Source: Devosia nitrariae (GTDB lineage Bacteria > Pseudomonadota > Alphaproteobacteria > Rhizobiales > Devosiaceae). From it: 64,000 bases of DNA. This document shows positions 43,519-51,924 of the stretch, piece after piece; the first letter of the stretch is position 1; every line of letters begins with the position of its first letter. Where the stretch lies: contig NZ_BSNS01000022.1 of assembly GCF_030160115.1 (NCBI RefSeq), forward strand, positions 423,618 to 487,617, read 5' to 3'. A program made the translations under genes and the position numbers. The notes beneath the pieces are model-generated. The model was not told where the DNA came from. It did not search any database and was given only the letters and a program-made list of their open reading frames with translations.

Positions 43519-43917
43519 AGCGGGAGCGAACACACGCTTGCATTCCTGCTCGCCTTTAATGGCCGCGTGCATCACTACGCGGACGGGTATTTCGTGAAGT
43601 TCGAGATACGCCAGGTAGAGCCGACGAAGGAGCGTCCGCATGGCCTGCGCTACTCCTTCACGTTGCATGGCCCCGGAGGAGAGCGTCTGATCGGTTTCGA
43701 TAATGCGCATGCCGTGGCGCCGCTCGGCTCGCGGTACAAGAAAAAGCCGGTAGTCACCGATCACTGGCACCGCGGGCAAGATGATGAGGGCCGCCCTTAC
43801 ATCTTCGAAAGCGCGGAGAAGCTGGTGGATGATTTTTTTGACGAAGTGGAGCGCGTTCTGGTTGGCCACGGGGTTTCGCTGGACGTCGTCAAAGTAGAAG
43901 ACAGGAGTAACGAATGA
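43516..43917 (+). CDS. TumE-like (DUF6516) toxin
   Basis: The 133-residue protein starts MSGSEHTLAFLLAFNGRVHH. YFVKFEIRQVEPTKERPHGL, then L-R-Y-S-F-T-L-H-G and the later GFDNAHAV and W-H-R-G match DUF6516 proteins, the TumE toxin family of small two-gene modules. The toxic activity is not known to me. Its stop overlaps the start of the partner gene (ATGA), as usual for such pairs. Confidence 0.7.
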   Translation: MSGSEHTLAFLLAFNGRVHHYADGYFVKFEIRQVEPTKERPHGLRYSFTLHGPGGERLIGFDNAHAVAPLGSRYKKKPVVTDHWHRGQDDEGRPYIFESAEKLVDDFFDEVERVLVGHGVSLDVVKVEDRSNE

Positions 43918-44291
43918 CGCAGGTGAAGATTCAAAGGCACAAGGATTTGCGCGAGCAGATGAAGGCCGTGGCACGGGGTGAAAAGCCTGCGCCGGCCGAT
44001 GCCGCCCAGCCCAGTTTCGAGTCCGCCGAGGTGCTACTCCGGCTTCTCACCCCCGATAACCGGGAGCTGCTGCGCATGATCCGTGACGAGCATCCCCAAT
44101 CAGTGGCTGAACTGGCACGCATCAGCAAACGGGCACAGCCAAATCTCCTGCGCACTCTCGGGAAACTCGAAGCCTTCGGCCTCATCGAAATGACCGCATC
44201 CGGCAACCGCCGCATACCGACGTCTAAGGTCACGCGACTATCGGTGGAGATCGATCCCTACTCGCTGAACGACAGACTGGAGATCGCGTAG
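43914..44291 (+). CDS. TumA-like HTH antitoxin
   Basis: The 125-residue basic protein has a MarR-like winged HTH in residues about 55-110 (DEHPQSVAELARISKRAQPN, then L-L-R-T-L-G-K-L-E-A-F-G-L-I). It overlaps the toxin gene by four bases. It should neutralise the toxin and repress the pair through the palindrome at 43495-43518. Confidence 0.7.
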   Translation: MTQVKIQRHKDLREQMKAVARGEKPAPADAAQPSFESAEVLLRLLTPDNRELLRMIRDEHPQSVAELARISKRAQPNLLRTLGKLEAFGLIEMTASGNRRIPTSKVTRLSVEIDPYSLNDRLEIA

Positions 44292-44389
44292 AGGTCCGCA
44301 ACTGCCGCCATCTCGGTGCGCTTTGAAGATAAACCGAGGCCGTAGGCGCTGCCGCCCTTCGCGCGGCGAGGGGGCGACAGCGTTAGCTC

Positions 44390-45541
44390 TTAGCGCAACC
44401 TTCTAAAGAACGTGCGGATATCCTCCACCAGCAGCTCCGGCTCCTCCATCGCCGGGAAATGGCCCCCTTGCGCGAACTCCGACCAGTGCTGCTTTTCGTG
44501 CTGCGGGTCCATGGTGCGGCGCATCAGCGGATGGGTATTGAACACGGCCCAACCCGTCGGCACGTCGGAAGGCGCGGTCCAGCCGCCGATCGAATGGGTG
44601 CTTTCCCAGTAGAACTGGGCGGACGAGCCCGCACTGTTGGTGAACCAGTAGAGGGCGATATTGGTCAGGAGCTGGTCCCGGTCGACCGCCTCTTCCGGCA
44701 GGACCTTGGCCGGGTTGGTCCACTCCTTGAACTTCTCGACGATCCAGGCGAGCTGGCCGGCGGGTGAATCGCCAAGACCATAGGCCAGCGTCTGCGGCTT
44801 GGTGCCCTGCTGGCGCGCATAGCCGTCGCCGTCGCGGTCGGCAGCCTTGATCGCCTCGAGTTCGGCTTTTTCCTCGTCGGTCAGGTCCTCCGGCATCGGC
44901 AGGTAGGTGCCGACGGCGTTGAGCGTGCCGCGGTCGCTGGCGACATGAACGCCCACCACCCGGTCCGGGTGGAACGAGGCGAGATGGCCGGCGATCCCTG
45001 CACCGATGTCGCTGCCGTGCGCGCCGTATTTCGAGTAGCCGAGCCGCGCCATGATTTCGGCATAGGCGCTTGTCGTGCGCGCCAGGTCCCAGCCAGGGCT
45101 CGTCAGCGGCGTCGAGTAGCCGAAACCCGGCAGCGACGGCACGATGACGTCGAACGCATCTACTGCATCGCCCCCGAACGCCACCGGATCGGTGAGCGGG
45201 CCGATGAGGCGTTGGAACTCGACGAACGAACCGGGCCAGCCATGGCAGAGCACCAGCGGCAGAGCGTTTTCGTGCGGCGAGCGCACGTGCACGAAGTGGA
45301 ACGGCTGCCCATCGACTTCAGTCGTGAATTGCGCGAAGCGGTTGAGCGCCGCCTCGTGCTTGCGCCAATCGAAGCCCTGCACCCAGTACCTGGCCAGGGC
45401 CTCGATGTAATCGCGCGGAACGCCGCGGCTCCAGTCACCGGCGGGGTCGGGCCGGGCCCAGCGCACGCTGTCGAGCCGCGTCCTGAGGTCGTCGAGATCG
45501 GCGTCGGAAACATCGATGGTAAAGGGGGTGATCATGGTCAT
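44390..45541 (-). CDS. Epoxide hydrolase (EHN type)
   Basis: ATG 45541 (AGGAGACCGACC in front) gives 383 residues. The N-terminal EHN domain (FTIDVSDADLDDLRTRLDSV, then W-A-R-P-D-P) is followed by an alpha/beta hydrolase with oxyanion HGWPGS, nucleophile Asp in HGSDIGAGIAGH, and His in GGHFPAMEEP. It opens epoxides to diols. A strong inverted repeat lies 40 bases upstream. Confidence 0.9.
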   Translation of the reverse strand: MTMITPFTIDVSDADLDDLRTRLDSVRWARPDPAGDWSRGVPRDYIEALARYWVQGFDWRKHEAALNRFAQFTTEVDGQPFHFVHVRSPHENALPLVLCHGWPGSFVEFQRLIGPLTDPVAFGGDAVDAFDVIVPSLPGFGYSTPLTSPGWDLARTTSAYAEIMARLGYSKYGAHGSDIGAGIAGHLASFHPDRVVGVHVASDRGTLNAVGTYLPMPEDLTDEEKAELEAIKAADRDGDGYARQQGTKPQTLAYGLGDSPAGQLAWIVEKFKEWTNPAKVLPEEAVDRDQLLTNIALYWFTNSAGSSAQFYWESTHSIGGWTAPSDVPTGWAVFNTHPLMRRTMDPQHEKQHWSEFAQGGHFPAMEEPELLVEDIRTFFRRLR

Positions 45542-45580
45542 GGTCGGTCTCCTCATCTGATAAGACCGTCATGCGCCAGG

Positions 45581-45605
45581 CCTGCTGACAGGCCATGTCA
45601 GCAGG
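45581..45605. promoter_or_regulatory. Inverted repeat upstream of the epoxide hydrolase
   Basis: CCTGCTGACA (45581-45590) and TGTCAGCAGG (45596-45605) are perfect 10-bp arms over a 5-base spacer. The place, 40 bases before the start, and the TGACA/TGTCA core suit a TetR- or LysR-like operator, though it could also be a plain hairpin. Confidence 0.5.
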
Positions 45606-45767
45606 ATGCAGGCACCGATACCGGGGCGAGGAGCTGTCGGATGCGGAGGCTCTGCCACCGCATCACCACCTCCGATGTCGTTTTGCAGTGAACCGTGCGG
45701 GTAAGTTGCTCCGGCCTTGAACGCGTGTGCGGGCTCACCACTTTCAAAGTGCAACGGAGAACCTGCC

Positions 45768-46076
45768 ATGACGATGGATCGCACCTCGGCCCAATACGAC
45801 ATCGAGAAGAAGTCCCTGCTGGTGGCTTACCTGCTGTGGTTCTTTCTTGGCTATGTTGGAGCGCATCGCTTTTATCTGGGTCGGCCTGTGAGTGGCTTGC
45901 TGATGCTGGTCCTGTCAGCCGTCATCCTGGTAGTCTCGCTGGTCTCCTTCGGTGTGTTGGGTTTTTTGTGGTTCCTCATTGGCCTGTGGTGGCTCATAGA
46001 TGCATTGCTGATCCCGGGGATCGTCGCGGGCCGCAACAGCCGGATTGCCGACCGGATCTTTTCTTCCCGCAGCTGA
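45768..46076 (+). CDS. TM2 domain membrane protein
   Basis: The 102 residues from ATG 45768 (ACGGAGAACCTGCC in front) form a TM2 domain: a first helix (LLVAYLLWFFLGYVGAHRFY) with the G-x-x-G-x-H-R-F-Y-L-G signature, then a longer hydrophobic stretch to residue about 80. TM2 proteins lie in the inner membrane; function unknown. It is convergent with the serine hydrolase. Confidence 0.85.
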   Translation: MTMDRTSAQYDIEKKSLLVAYLLWFFLGYVGAHRFYLGRPVSGLLMLVLSAVILVVSLVSFGVLGFLWFLIGLWWLIDALLIPGIVAGRNSRIADRIFSSRS

Positions 46077-46079
46077 ACC

Positions 46080-47210
46080 TCAGGATCCGAACTCCTCATA
46101 GACAGCGTCTCGGATATCGCGCTTGAACTGGCCCCACATGCCCTCGAGTGCCGTGTTGGTCAGAGCGAGCACCGTCAGCCGGTTGACCGGATCGATGAAC
46201 CAGTTGTGGCCATAAGCGCCGCCCCATTGCAGCGTGCCAGGCGCTTGAGGTGAGCCATCCGCTGCCGGGTCCGCGAGGACTCCCCAGCCGAGGCCGAACC
46301 CCCAGCCCGGCCCGTCCGATTGCGCCGCGGCACCGCCGCGATCGCGCCTCATCTCGGCAACGGTCTCGGGCTTGAGGATGCCGCCCCCTCCTGTGCGCAT
46401 CGCCTCGAAGAACTTGAGCATGTCGGCGGCCCTACCGACCATGCCCGCGCCACCGGAGGGATAGGCGGTGGGATCGAGCGCACGCGAGGGCGAATAGACG
46501 ACATTGCTCGTCACGCTGCCGTCGACCATCAACTCCGGCTCGGGGGCGCCGTCGACATAGGGCGTGGCCAGCCGCTCCGGCTCGCGGGCGTGGAAGGCGG
46601 TGTCCGTCATACTGAGCGGACCGGTGACGAGACGGTCGACGATCGCCGGCAGAGGTTCACGTGCAACCTGTTCCAGAACGGCACCGATCACATCGATGCC
46701 CAGAGAATAGCGCCAACCGCTGCCGGGTTCGAATGCTAGTGGCGCCTGCGCCAGGCGCCTGAGGTTTTCGGCAAGGCCGAACGGACGCAAGTCGAGGCCG
46801 TCGGAGATGCCGAGACGCTGGTAAGCGCCACCCGGCTCTTCAATGAAGCCGTAGCCGAGCCCAGACGTGTGGGTGAGGAGGTGCTCGAGGGTGATGGCCG
46901 GCCGGGTGCCGTCGGGCAAGGCCGGCTGGAAATCGGGGAGGAACGCCGTGACCGGATCGTCGAGCCTGATGGTCCCGGCTTCGACATAATGCATGGCCGC
47001 CGCGGTGACGATCGGCTTGGTCAGCGAAGCGAGGCGGAAAACGAGGGTTTCGTCCATCGCCCTGCCCGCCTCGCGGTCGGCAAGGCCGGCGGCGCGGCGA
47101 TAAATGACCTCGCCGTCGCGCAGCACCGTGACGAGGGTGCCCATGATGCGCTTTTCGGCTATGGCCCCTTCGATAGCGCGGTCGAGTGAGGATTTTACTG
47201 GTGCGGTCAT
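46080..47210 (-). CDS. Serine hydrolase, class C beta-lactamase-like
   Basis: ATG 47210 gives 376 residues. The active-site S-x-x-K is SLTK in VFRLASLTKPIVTAA, LLTHTSGLGYG is the family's usual next block, and the Tyr motif is W-R-Y-S-L. The late G-G-A-Y-G-H stands for the K-T-G-like box. No signal peptide is seen, so it is more likely an esterase than an antibiotic-degrading enzyme. It is divergent from a TetR gene. Confidence 0.85.
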   Translation of the reverse strand: MTAPVKSSLDRAIEGAIAEKRIMGTLVTVLRDGEVIYRRAAGLADREAGRAMDETLVFRLASLTKPIVTAAAMHYVEAGTIRLDDPVTAFLPDFQPALPDGTRPAITLEHLLTHTSGLGYGFIEEPGGAYQRLGISDGLDLRPFGLAENLRRLAQAPLAFEPGSGWRYSLGIDVIGAVLEQVAREPLPAIVDRLVTGPLSMTDTAFHAREPERLATPYVDGAPEPELMVDGSVTSNVVYSPSRALDPTAYPSGGAGMVGRAADMLKFFEAMRTGGGGILKPETVAEMRRDRGGAAAQSDGPGWGFGLGWGVLADPAADGSPQAPGTLQWGGAYGHNWFIDPVNRLTVLALTNTALEGMWGQFKRDIRDAVYEEFGS

Positions 47211-47226
47211 GACCGGCTTCCTATAT

Positions 47227-47287
47227 ATCACAATGGTCACTCCAAAATAGATGACGCGCAGAGGAATTCAAGAGTGAACGTTGTGAT
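47227..47287. promoter_or_regulatory. Mirrored half-sites between serine hydrolase and TetR genes
   Basis: ATCACAA (47227-47233) and TTGTGAT (47281-47287) are exact reverse complements, each flanked by TA, near the start of each divergent gene. They may be two half-operators for the TetR regulator. The wide spacing (47 bases) makes this uncertain. Confidence 0.3.
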
Positions 47288-47885
47288 AAATAAGCGTCGG
47301 CGCGGACGCCCACCCGCTTTCGATCGCAATGAAGTGCTGGGGAAGGCGGCGATCGAGTTCTGGAAACTCGGCTATGAAGGGGCTTCGATTGCCGATCTGA
47401 CGGCGGCCATCGGCATCACGCCGCAAAGCCTCTACGCCGCCTTCGGCTCCAAGGCCGAGCTCTACCGTGAGGCTGTGGGCTGGTACCTCACCAATATCGG
47501 CGAAAACGACTGGGTGGAGGCCGACGACGTCGTCGAGGGCGTGCGCCAGCTCCTGGAATCACAGGCGGAAACCTTCACCCGGCCGGGCTACCCGCCCGGC
47601 TGCATGATCTCGACGGCGGTGCTGACGGCAGCGGTCGAGAACGTCGACATCGCCGCGCATATGAGCCGGCTGCGCGAGGCCAATGTCGCCCGGTTCGCCG
47701 AGCGGCTGCAGCGCGGCATCGCCGAAGGGCAACTGCGGCCGGACACCCACACGACGGCGCTGGCCCGCTTCATCGGCGCCGTCATCCAGGGCATGGCGGT
47801 GCAGGCACGCGACGGCGCCGACACCGCGACGCTGCGTGACATCGCCGCCATGGCTGTTGCTCAGATCGAGAGCTGGCGCGCCTGA
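47274..47885 (+). CDS. TetR family regulator
   Basis: The 203 residues start at GTG 47274 after GAGGAATTCAAGA. The HTH is G-A-S-I-A-D-L-T-A-A-I-G-I-T-P-Q-S-L-Y-A in residues about 35-55, then S-K-A-E-L-Y-R-E-A. The ligand-binding half is PGCMISTAVLTA, of the type seen in regulators of small hydrophobic compounds. It probably represses itself and the divergent serine hydrolase. Confidence 0.9.
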   Translation: MNVVINKRRRGRPPAFDRNEVLGKAAIEFWKLGYEGASIADLTAAIGITPQSLYAAFGSKAELYREAVGWYLTNIGENDWVEADDVVEGVRQLLESQAETFTRPGYPPGCMISTAVLTAAVENVDIAAHMSRLREANVARFAERLQRGIAEGQLRPDTHTTALARFIGAVIQGMAVQARDGADTATLRDIAAMAVAQIESWRA

Positions 47886-47976
47886 TCGGGAGCCGCTCTT
47901 TCGCCAGCTGGGCCGCCATTCTAAAAGCCAGCTGCGCGACAGCCCCAGAATGAGCCGTCCAACCTGGAGGACCCCC

Positions 47977-48741
47977 ATGAATGCAGCGCTGAGTGCTTTG
48001 CGGGAAGCATGGCTTGCAGAAGAGCGGGAGGCCTTCAGCGGCTGGGACTTTTCCCACATAGCCGATCGTATCGTCGAGGACTCGCCGCCCTGGGATTACC
48101 TCGGCATGGCCCAGGCATTGATGCCGAGTTCTGCCTCAATGCTCGACGTGGATACGGGAGGCGGCGAGCGATTGCTGGACCTGCGCGACCATTGGCCCGC
48201 CAAGGTCGTCGCCAGCGAAGGATACCCGCCCAATGTCGCCGTGGCGCGGGAGCGACTGACCCCCTTCGGAGTCGAGGTCGTGGAGATGGACGCCAACAGC
48301 CCGCGCTACGATGGGCTCTCCGACAATCAGTTCGATCTCGTGATCAACCGCCATGGCGCCTTCAACGCGGCCGAGCTCACACGCATTCTGACGCGTGGCG
48401 GCGTCTTCCTCACCCAGCAGGTGCATGGCTTGTCGACGCTTGATCTGCTCGCCCACTTCGCTGCGACATCGAAATTTCCCGATGCCACCTACGAAAACGC
48501 CACTGAAAAGCAGCGTTCCGCGGGGCTTCAGATCACTGGTGGCGCAGATTGGACCGGCGCCTTTGTCGTCAGGGACGTTGGCGCGCTGGTCTACTACCTC
48601 AAGGCCCTGCCCTGGCTGGTCCCCGACTTCAGCGTCGAGACCCACTTCGTCGAGCTCCTCGCGCTGCAGCAGTGGCTTGAAGGAGGAGAGCAGCTGGTCT
48701 TTGGGAAACGTCTCTACTGGCTAGAGGCAAGGGCAACGTAG
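47977..48741 (+). CDS. Class I SAM-dependent methyltransferase
   Basis: ATG 47977 with CTGGAGGACCCCC in front gives 254 residues. The SAM-binding motif is S-M-L-D-V-D-T-G-G-G-E-R, followed by VVASEGYPPNVAVARERL, and then DNQFDLVINRHGAFNAAEL with the motif II acidic end. The first glycine of the usual G-x-G-x-G is Asp-Thr-Gly-Gly-Gly here. Target unknown. Confidence 0.85.
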   Translation: MNAALSALREAWLAEEREAFSGWDFSHIADRIVEDSPPWDYLGMAQALMPSSASMLDVDTGGGERLLDLRDHWPAKVVASEGYPPNVAVARERLTPFGVEVVEMDANSPRYDGLSDNQFDLVINRHGAFNAAELTRILTRGGVFLTQQVHGLSTLDLLAHFAATSKFPDATYENATEKQRSAGLQITGGADWTGAFVVRDVGALVYYLKALPWLVPDFSVETHFVELLALQQWLEGGEQLVFGKRLYWLEARAT

Positions 48742-48829
48742 GTGAGTGAGCGACATCAGGCCAAAAACAGATCCTGCCGCGGCTCTTATACTAACCCTCT
48801 CCCACCCACCGGATGTCACCTCGGCCGCA

Positions 48830-49345
48830 TCATCGCTGGGATTGTCTGATCGCGTCGAGGAGCGGAGGCGTCCAGTGGAGGCCATAGCGGCTCTGCAGCT
48901 CGCTGAGCTTCCAGTCGTTTCCGCTGACGACGCCACGGCAGGTCGACGATCCGCAATGGCAGTCCATCCGCCATTGAGGACTGATGGTGTGGGTGGCGTA
49001 GTCGATGGTGATTTCCTCGCCGGCCAGGATCAGGCGTCGAGCGACGACCGTTATGGCGTCCTGATGCCAAACGGTCGGATCACAGCTGTGGTTGCCGTAC
49101 CGGACAGGGTGTGCCGGGTCGATGAGGATGTGCCGGCCTTCGCCGACGCAAAGGCTGCTATAGGGCGGGGTCAGGCGGGCAAGGGCGTCATCGTCTATGA
49201 CCTTCCCGCCGAGCCGCATGACGGGCTCCCCAGGTTCGACGTTGCGGACGGCGAAGAGGCCAAGGCCCTCGATTGTCGAACCGCGGACCTCGGCAGCTTC
49301 GGTCAACCAGCAGTCGGCGGGAATGGATATTGGGGTGGCGGTCAT
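48830..49345 (-). CDS. SET-domain protein
   Basis: The 171-residue protein from ATG 49345 is a small SET domain: GSTIEGLGLFAVRNVEPGEP, then the key R-Y-G-N-H-S-C-D-P-T and GEEITIDYATHT, and a post-SET Cys cluster C-H-C-G-S-S-T-C-R-G. All catalytic landmarks of lysine methyltransferases are kept. Bacterial SET proteins are uncommon and may modify a host or own protein. It ends an ArsR-VOC-SET gene row on the minus strand. Confidence 0.85.
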   Translation of the reverse strand: MTATPISIPADCWLTEAAEVRGSTIEGLGLFAVRNVEPGEPVMRLGGKVIDDDALARLTPPYSSLCVGEGRHILIDPAHPVRYGNHSCDPTVWHQDAITVVARRLILAGEEITIDYATHTISPQWRMDCHCGSSTCRGVVSGNDWKLSELQSRYGLHWTPPLLDAIRQSQR

Positions 49346-49367
49346 GATGCAGCTTCCCGGCAAGCTC

Positions 49368-49763
49368 CTACTTCTCGATCATCTCGATGATCTGGACGAG
49401 GTTGCCGCAGGTGTCGTCGAACACCGCCATGCGCACGGTGCCGGCATCCATGGGTTCGGTGGTGAACCTGACGCCGAGATCGCGCAGCCTTTTGAACTCG
49501 GCATCGACATCGTCGACCTTGAACGAGGCAGCCGGTATGCCGTCCTTGACCAGCGCATCCTTGAAGGGTTTGGCCGCAGGATGACCACTGGGCTCGAGCA
49601 GCAATTCCGTTCCGCCGGGATCTTCGGGCGAGACGACCGTCAGCCAGCGATCCTCGCCGCCTATCGGCATGTCGTGCTTGGCGACGAAACCGAGGGTCTT
49701 GGTGTAGAACTCCAGTGCCTTCGACTGGTCGTCGACCAGCACGCTCATAACGTAGATTTTCAT
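49368..49763 (-). CDS. VOC family (glyoxalase-like) protein
   Basis: The 131 residues form one vicinal-oxygen-chelate domain: MKIYVMSVLVDDQSKALEFY, T-E-L-L-L-E-P, and the end R-M-A-V-F-D-D-T-C-G-N-L-V-Q-I. The gene overlaps the ArsR gene by four bases, so it is the likely target of that regulator. Roles in the family range from lactoylglutathione lyase to antibiotic binding. Confidence 0.87.
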   Translation of the reverse strand: MKIYVMSVLVDDQSKALEFYTKTLGFVAKHDMPIGGEDRWLTVVSPEDPGGTELLLEPSGHPAAKPFKDALVKDGIPAASFKVDDVDAEFKRLRDLGVRFTTEPMDAGTVRMAVFDDTCGNLVQIIEMIEK

Positions 49764-50068
49764 CGGCCATTGCCTTCCTGAAGGTGTCTTGCAAGCCAGA
49801 TCTCGACCGCCTCTCGCAACGGCTTGAGATCGAGCGAATGGATCTTGGTTCGGCCCGACCAGGTGACGCGAATGAGCCCGGATTTTTCGAGCATGTCGAG
49901 ATGCTGGGTCACCGCCTGTCGCGAGATCGCTTTTCCATCCTCTGCCACCGACGCGGCGCAGATCTGGAACAGCGACTGGTCGGGCTGCTCACGCAGCCGG
50001 TCGATGATCCTGCGTCGGGTCGGGTCGGCGAGGGCTCTGAAGATGTGGTCAAGCTGGTCGGCGTTCAT
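49760..50068 (-). CDS. ArsR family regulator
   Basis: The 102-residue winged-HTH protein reads LDHIFRALADPTRRRIIDRL, then S-R-Q-A-V-T-Q-H-L-D-M-L-E-K-S-G-L-I. It lacks the paired Cys of metal-sensing ArsR proteins and is of the type often coupled with VOC or SRPBCC genes, as here with a four-base overlap. Confidence 0.9.
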   Translation of the reverse strand: MNADQLDHIFRALADPTRRRIIDRLREQPDQSLFQICAASVAEDGKAISRQAVTQHLDMLEKSGLIRVTWSGRTKIHSLDLKPLREAVEIWLARHLQEGNGR

Positions 50069-50110
50069 ACCGACGCATTATGCAATGATTTTATTGCATG
50101 TCAATCTGGT

Positions 50111-50779
50111 TCAGGCCGCCTCACCTTCGCGACGCCGGACCATCTCGGCGATCCACATCGGCGCATAGGGTGACGTGCAACCCGGCGAGGCGGGATAGTC
50201 GATCAGGACCTTGAGCTTTTCGCCGATGGCGACGGCACGCTTGCGATGCTCGGCATAACGAATGCCGATCTCGGCGAGGCAATGGTTCATCGACCACTGC
50301 TTGGGCTCTGGCGCCGCTTTCATCTCACGCTCGATCTGGTCGAGCAGGCCATCAAGATCAAGACCCTCAGCGTCCTTGACCACACGGTCGGTCGTCAGGC
50401 TCCAGCCGGCGCGGCCAACAAGCCCCGTTTCGTCCTTCCAGCGCAAACGCAACTCTTCCGTTTGCTTGCCGGGCTTGACGATGTTGGTGATGAACCAGTC
50501 GAGCAGCTTCGGTGCGCCGATGTCGCGGATCATGCTGTCGAGTTCGTCAACGGAGAAAGCCTTGGGCCTGGCGATCAGGGTCGCCAGCAGCCGCGCGGCG
50601 GTGTCGCCGCTGCTCCACAGATCCTTCGCCAGTTCATGCTGGGTCTTCAAGCGCTTGCCCAGGGCACGCAGCGCTGAAAGGTTCACACCGTGATCGTCGC
50701 CGCGCTCTTCGTTGATAGCCCGCATCCTGGGATCTTCCAGCGAAGCGAGTTCAGCCAGGACGTCATCGAGCTCGGACAT
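50111..50779 (-). CDS. AlkD-like DNA alkylation repair protein
   Basis: ATG 50779 with GGGAGGAGCTTC in front gives 222 residues. NLSALRALGKRLKTQHELAK and L-A-K-D-L-W and A-R-L-L-A-T-L-I match the HEAT-like repeats of the AlkD family, which remove alkylated bases. MNHCLAEIGIRYAEHRKRAV is the usual C-terminal part. No LexA or Ada site is visible before it. Confidence 0.8.
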   Translation of the reverse strand: MSELDDVLAELASLEDPRMRAINEERGDDHGVNLSALRALGKRLKTQHELAKDLWSSGDTAARLLATLIARPKAFSVDELDSMIRDIGAPKLLDWFITNIVKPGKQTEELRLRWKDETGLVGRAGWSLTTDRVVKDAEGLDLDGLLDQIEREMKAAPEPKQWSMNHCLAEIGIRYAEHRKRAVAIGEKLKVLIDYPASPGCTSPYAPMWIAEMVRRREGEAA

Positions 50780-50948
50780 GAAGCTCCTCCCAGTGGTCTG
50801 TCGCACGACCAGCCTTGAACGCCGCGGCGTCGGTCGCGCATATCCGGTTCTGACGCCGGAGACGATAAGACAGGCTATCAGCTGATCCAAGCTTGAATGG
50901 CGGGGCATCCTGGCTCTATTCAACGAGGCGGATCTACCAGCCGTTGCC

Positions 50949-51368
50949 CTAGGGCACCAGATCCATGACCGCACGCCCGCTCGCGAAATCAATGGGAAAT
51001 GAGACATGTTCGTGCGCAGTCAGCCATTTGTCATCTGACCGTTGGCAGCAGGAGGTGACGCGTACCCAGCGCTCAACCTCAAGCCCGTTCTTCAGAGCTC
51101 CACTTGCCCGCACCAGCATATAGGCGACGGCGACATCCCCGCTGGCGGATATCTTCAGGTCGCGGATTTCCTGGCCAATCGAGCCCTTCCAGCCATCGAA
51201 CCAATGCAGGAATCTGTCCCGAAGCACAGCAGTGCCGACGTATTGGAGGGGAGGCACAGTGTCGAAATAAACGACGTCCGGAGAATAAAAGGACATGAGA
51301 CGATCGATGTCCTTCATGCGGATAGCCTCGGATCGGCCGTCCAGCAGCGCTTTGACCTCGTCAAACAT
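50949..51368 (-). CDS. SnoaL-like / NTF2-fold protein
   Basis: The 139-residue protein starts MFDEVKALLDGRSEAIRMKD after CGAAAGGACGACGTC. DRLMSFYSPDVVYFDTVPPL is the typical NTF2-like core, with H-W-F-D-G-W-K-G and W-L-T-A-H-E-H-V-S-F-P later. Such proteins bind or isomerise small molecules; exact role unknown. Confidence 0.8.
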   Translation of the reverse strand: MFDEVKALLDGRSEAIRMKDIDRLMSFYSPDVVYFDTVPPLQYVGTAVLRDRFLHWFDGWKGSIGQEIRDLKISASGDVAVAYMLVRASGALKNGLEVERWVRVTSCCQRSDDKWLTAHEHVSFPIDFASGRAVMDLVP

Positions 51369-51469
51369 GACGTCGTCCTTTCGGGGGATGGTTCCGTTCA
51401 ATGATGCGATGGCCGGCAGGCTGAGTCCGCGGCCATCGCCGTTCGTCGTCTCTCGAACCCGTCAGGGAG

Positions 51470-51895
51470 TTACTCGCCCGGCGCGGCGGGTGCCGCCTGC
51501 ATGTCCATCCAGGCCGGCTCGAAGACATGGCCATCAGGATCCTCGAAGGTGCGGACGTACATGAACCCCATGTCCTGTGGATCGCGAATGTCGGCCTTGC
51601 CGCCGGCAGCGGCAGCCGCCTGCGTGATCGTGTCCACCTCTTGCCGGCTGTCACGTGAGAGGGCGATCAGCATGCCGACCGCCTCCCGGGCGTTGGCAAT
51701 GGGCTTGGTCGCAAAGCTCCTGAAATGATCGTGCGTCAGCAGTTGGAAGGTGATGGTGTCGGACCAGACCATCGAGGCCGAATTCTCGTCGCTGAACTGT
51801 TCGTTCTTCTTGCACCCGATCGCCTCGTAGAAGCGTGTGGCGGCGGCGAGATCCTTCACCGGCAGGTTCACGAATATCATTCTTGGCATTGCCAT
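51470..51895 (-). CDS. VOC family protein
   Basis: The 141 residues MAMPRMIFVNLPVKDLAAAT are the opening of the YaeR/glyoxalase-like VOC group, with R-F-Y-E-A-I-G-C-K-K, and F-E-D-P-D-G-H-V-F-E-P-A-W near the end. A second ATG at 51889 is possible. It lies next to the OYE gene and in the same direction (about 29 bases downstream), so one message may cover both. Confidence 0.86.
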   Translation of the reverse strand: MAMPRMIFVNLPVKDLAAATRFYEAIGCKKNEQFSDENSASMVWSDTITFQLLTHDHFRSFATKPIANAREAVGMLIALSRDSRQEVDTITQAAAAAGGKADIRDPQDMGFMYVRTFEDPDGHVFEPAWMDMQAAPAAPGE

Positions 51896-51924
51896 TCTCC
51901 TGGTGGCTTTTGGTAAGGGTCAAT

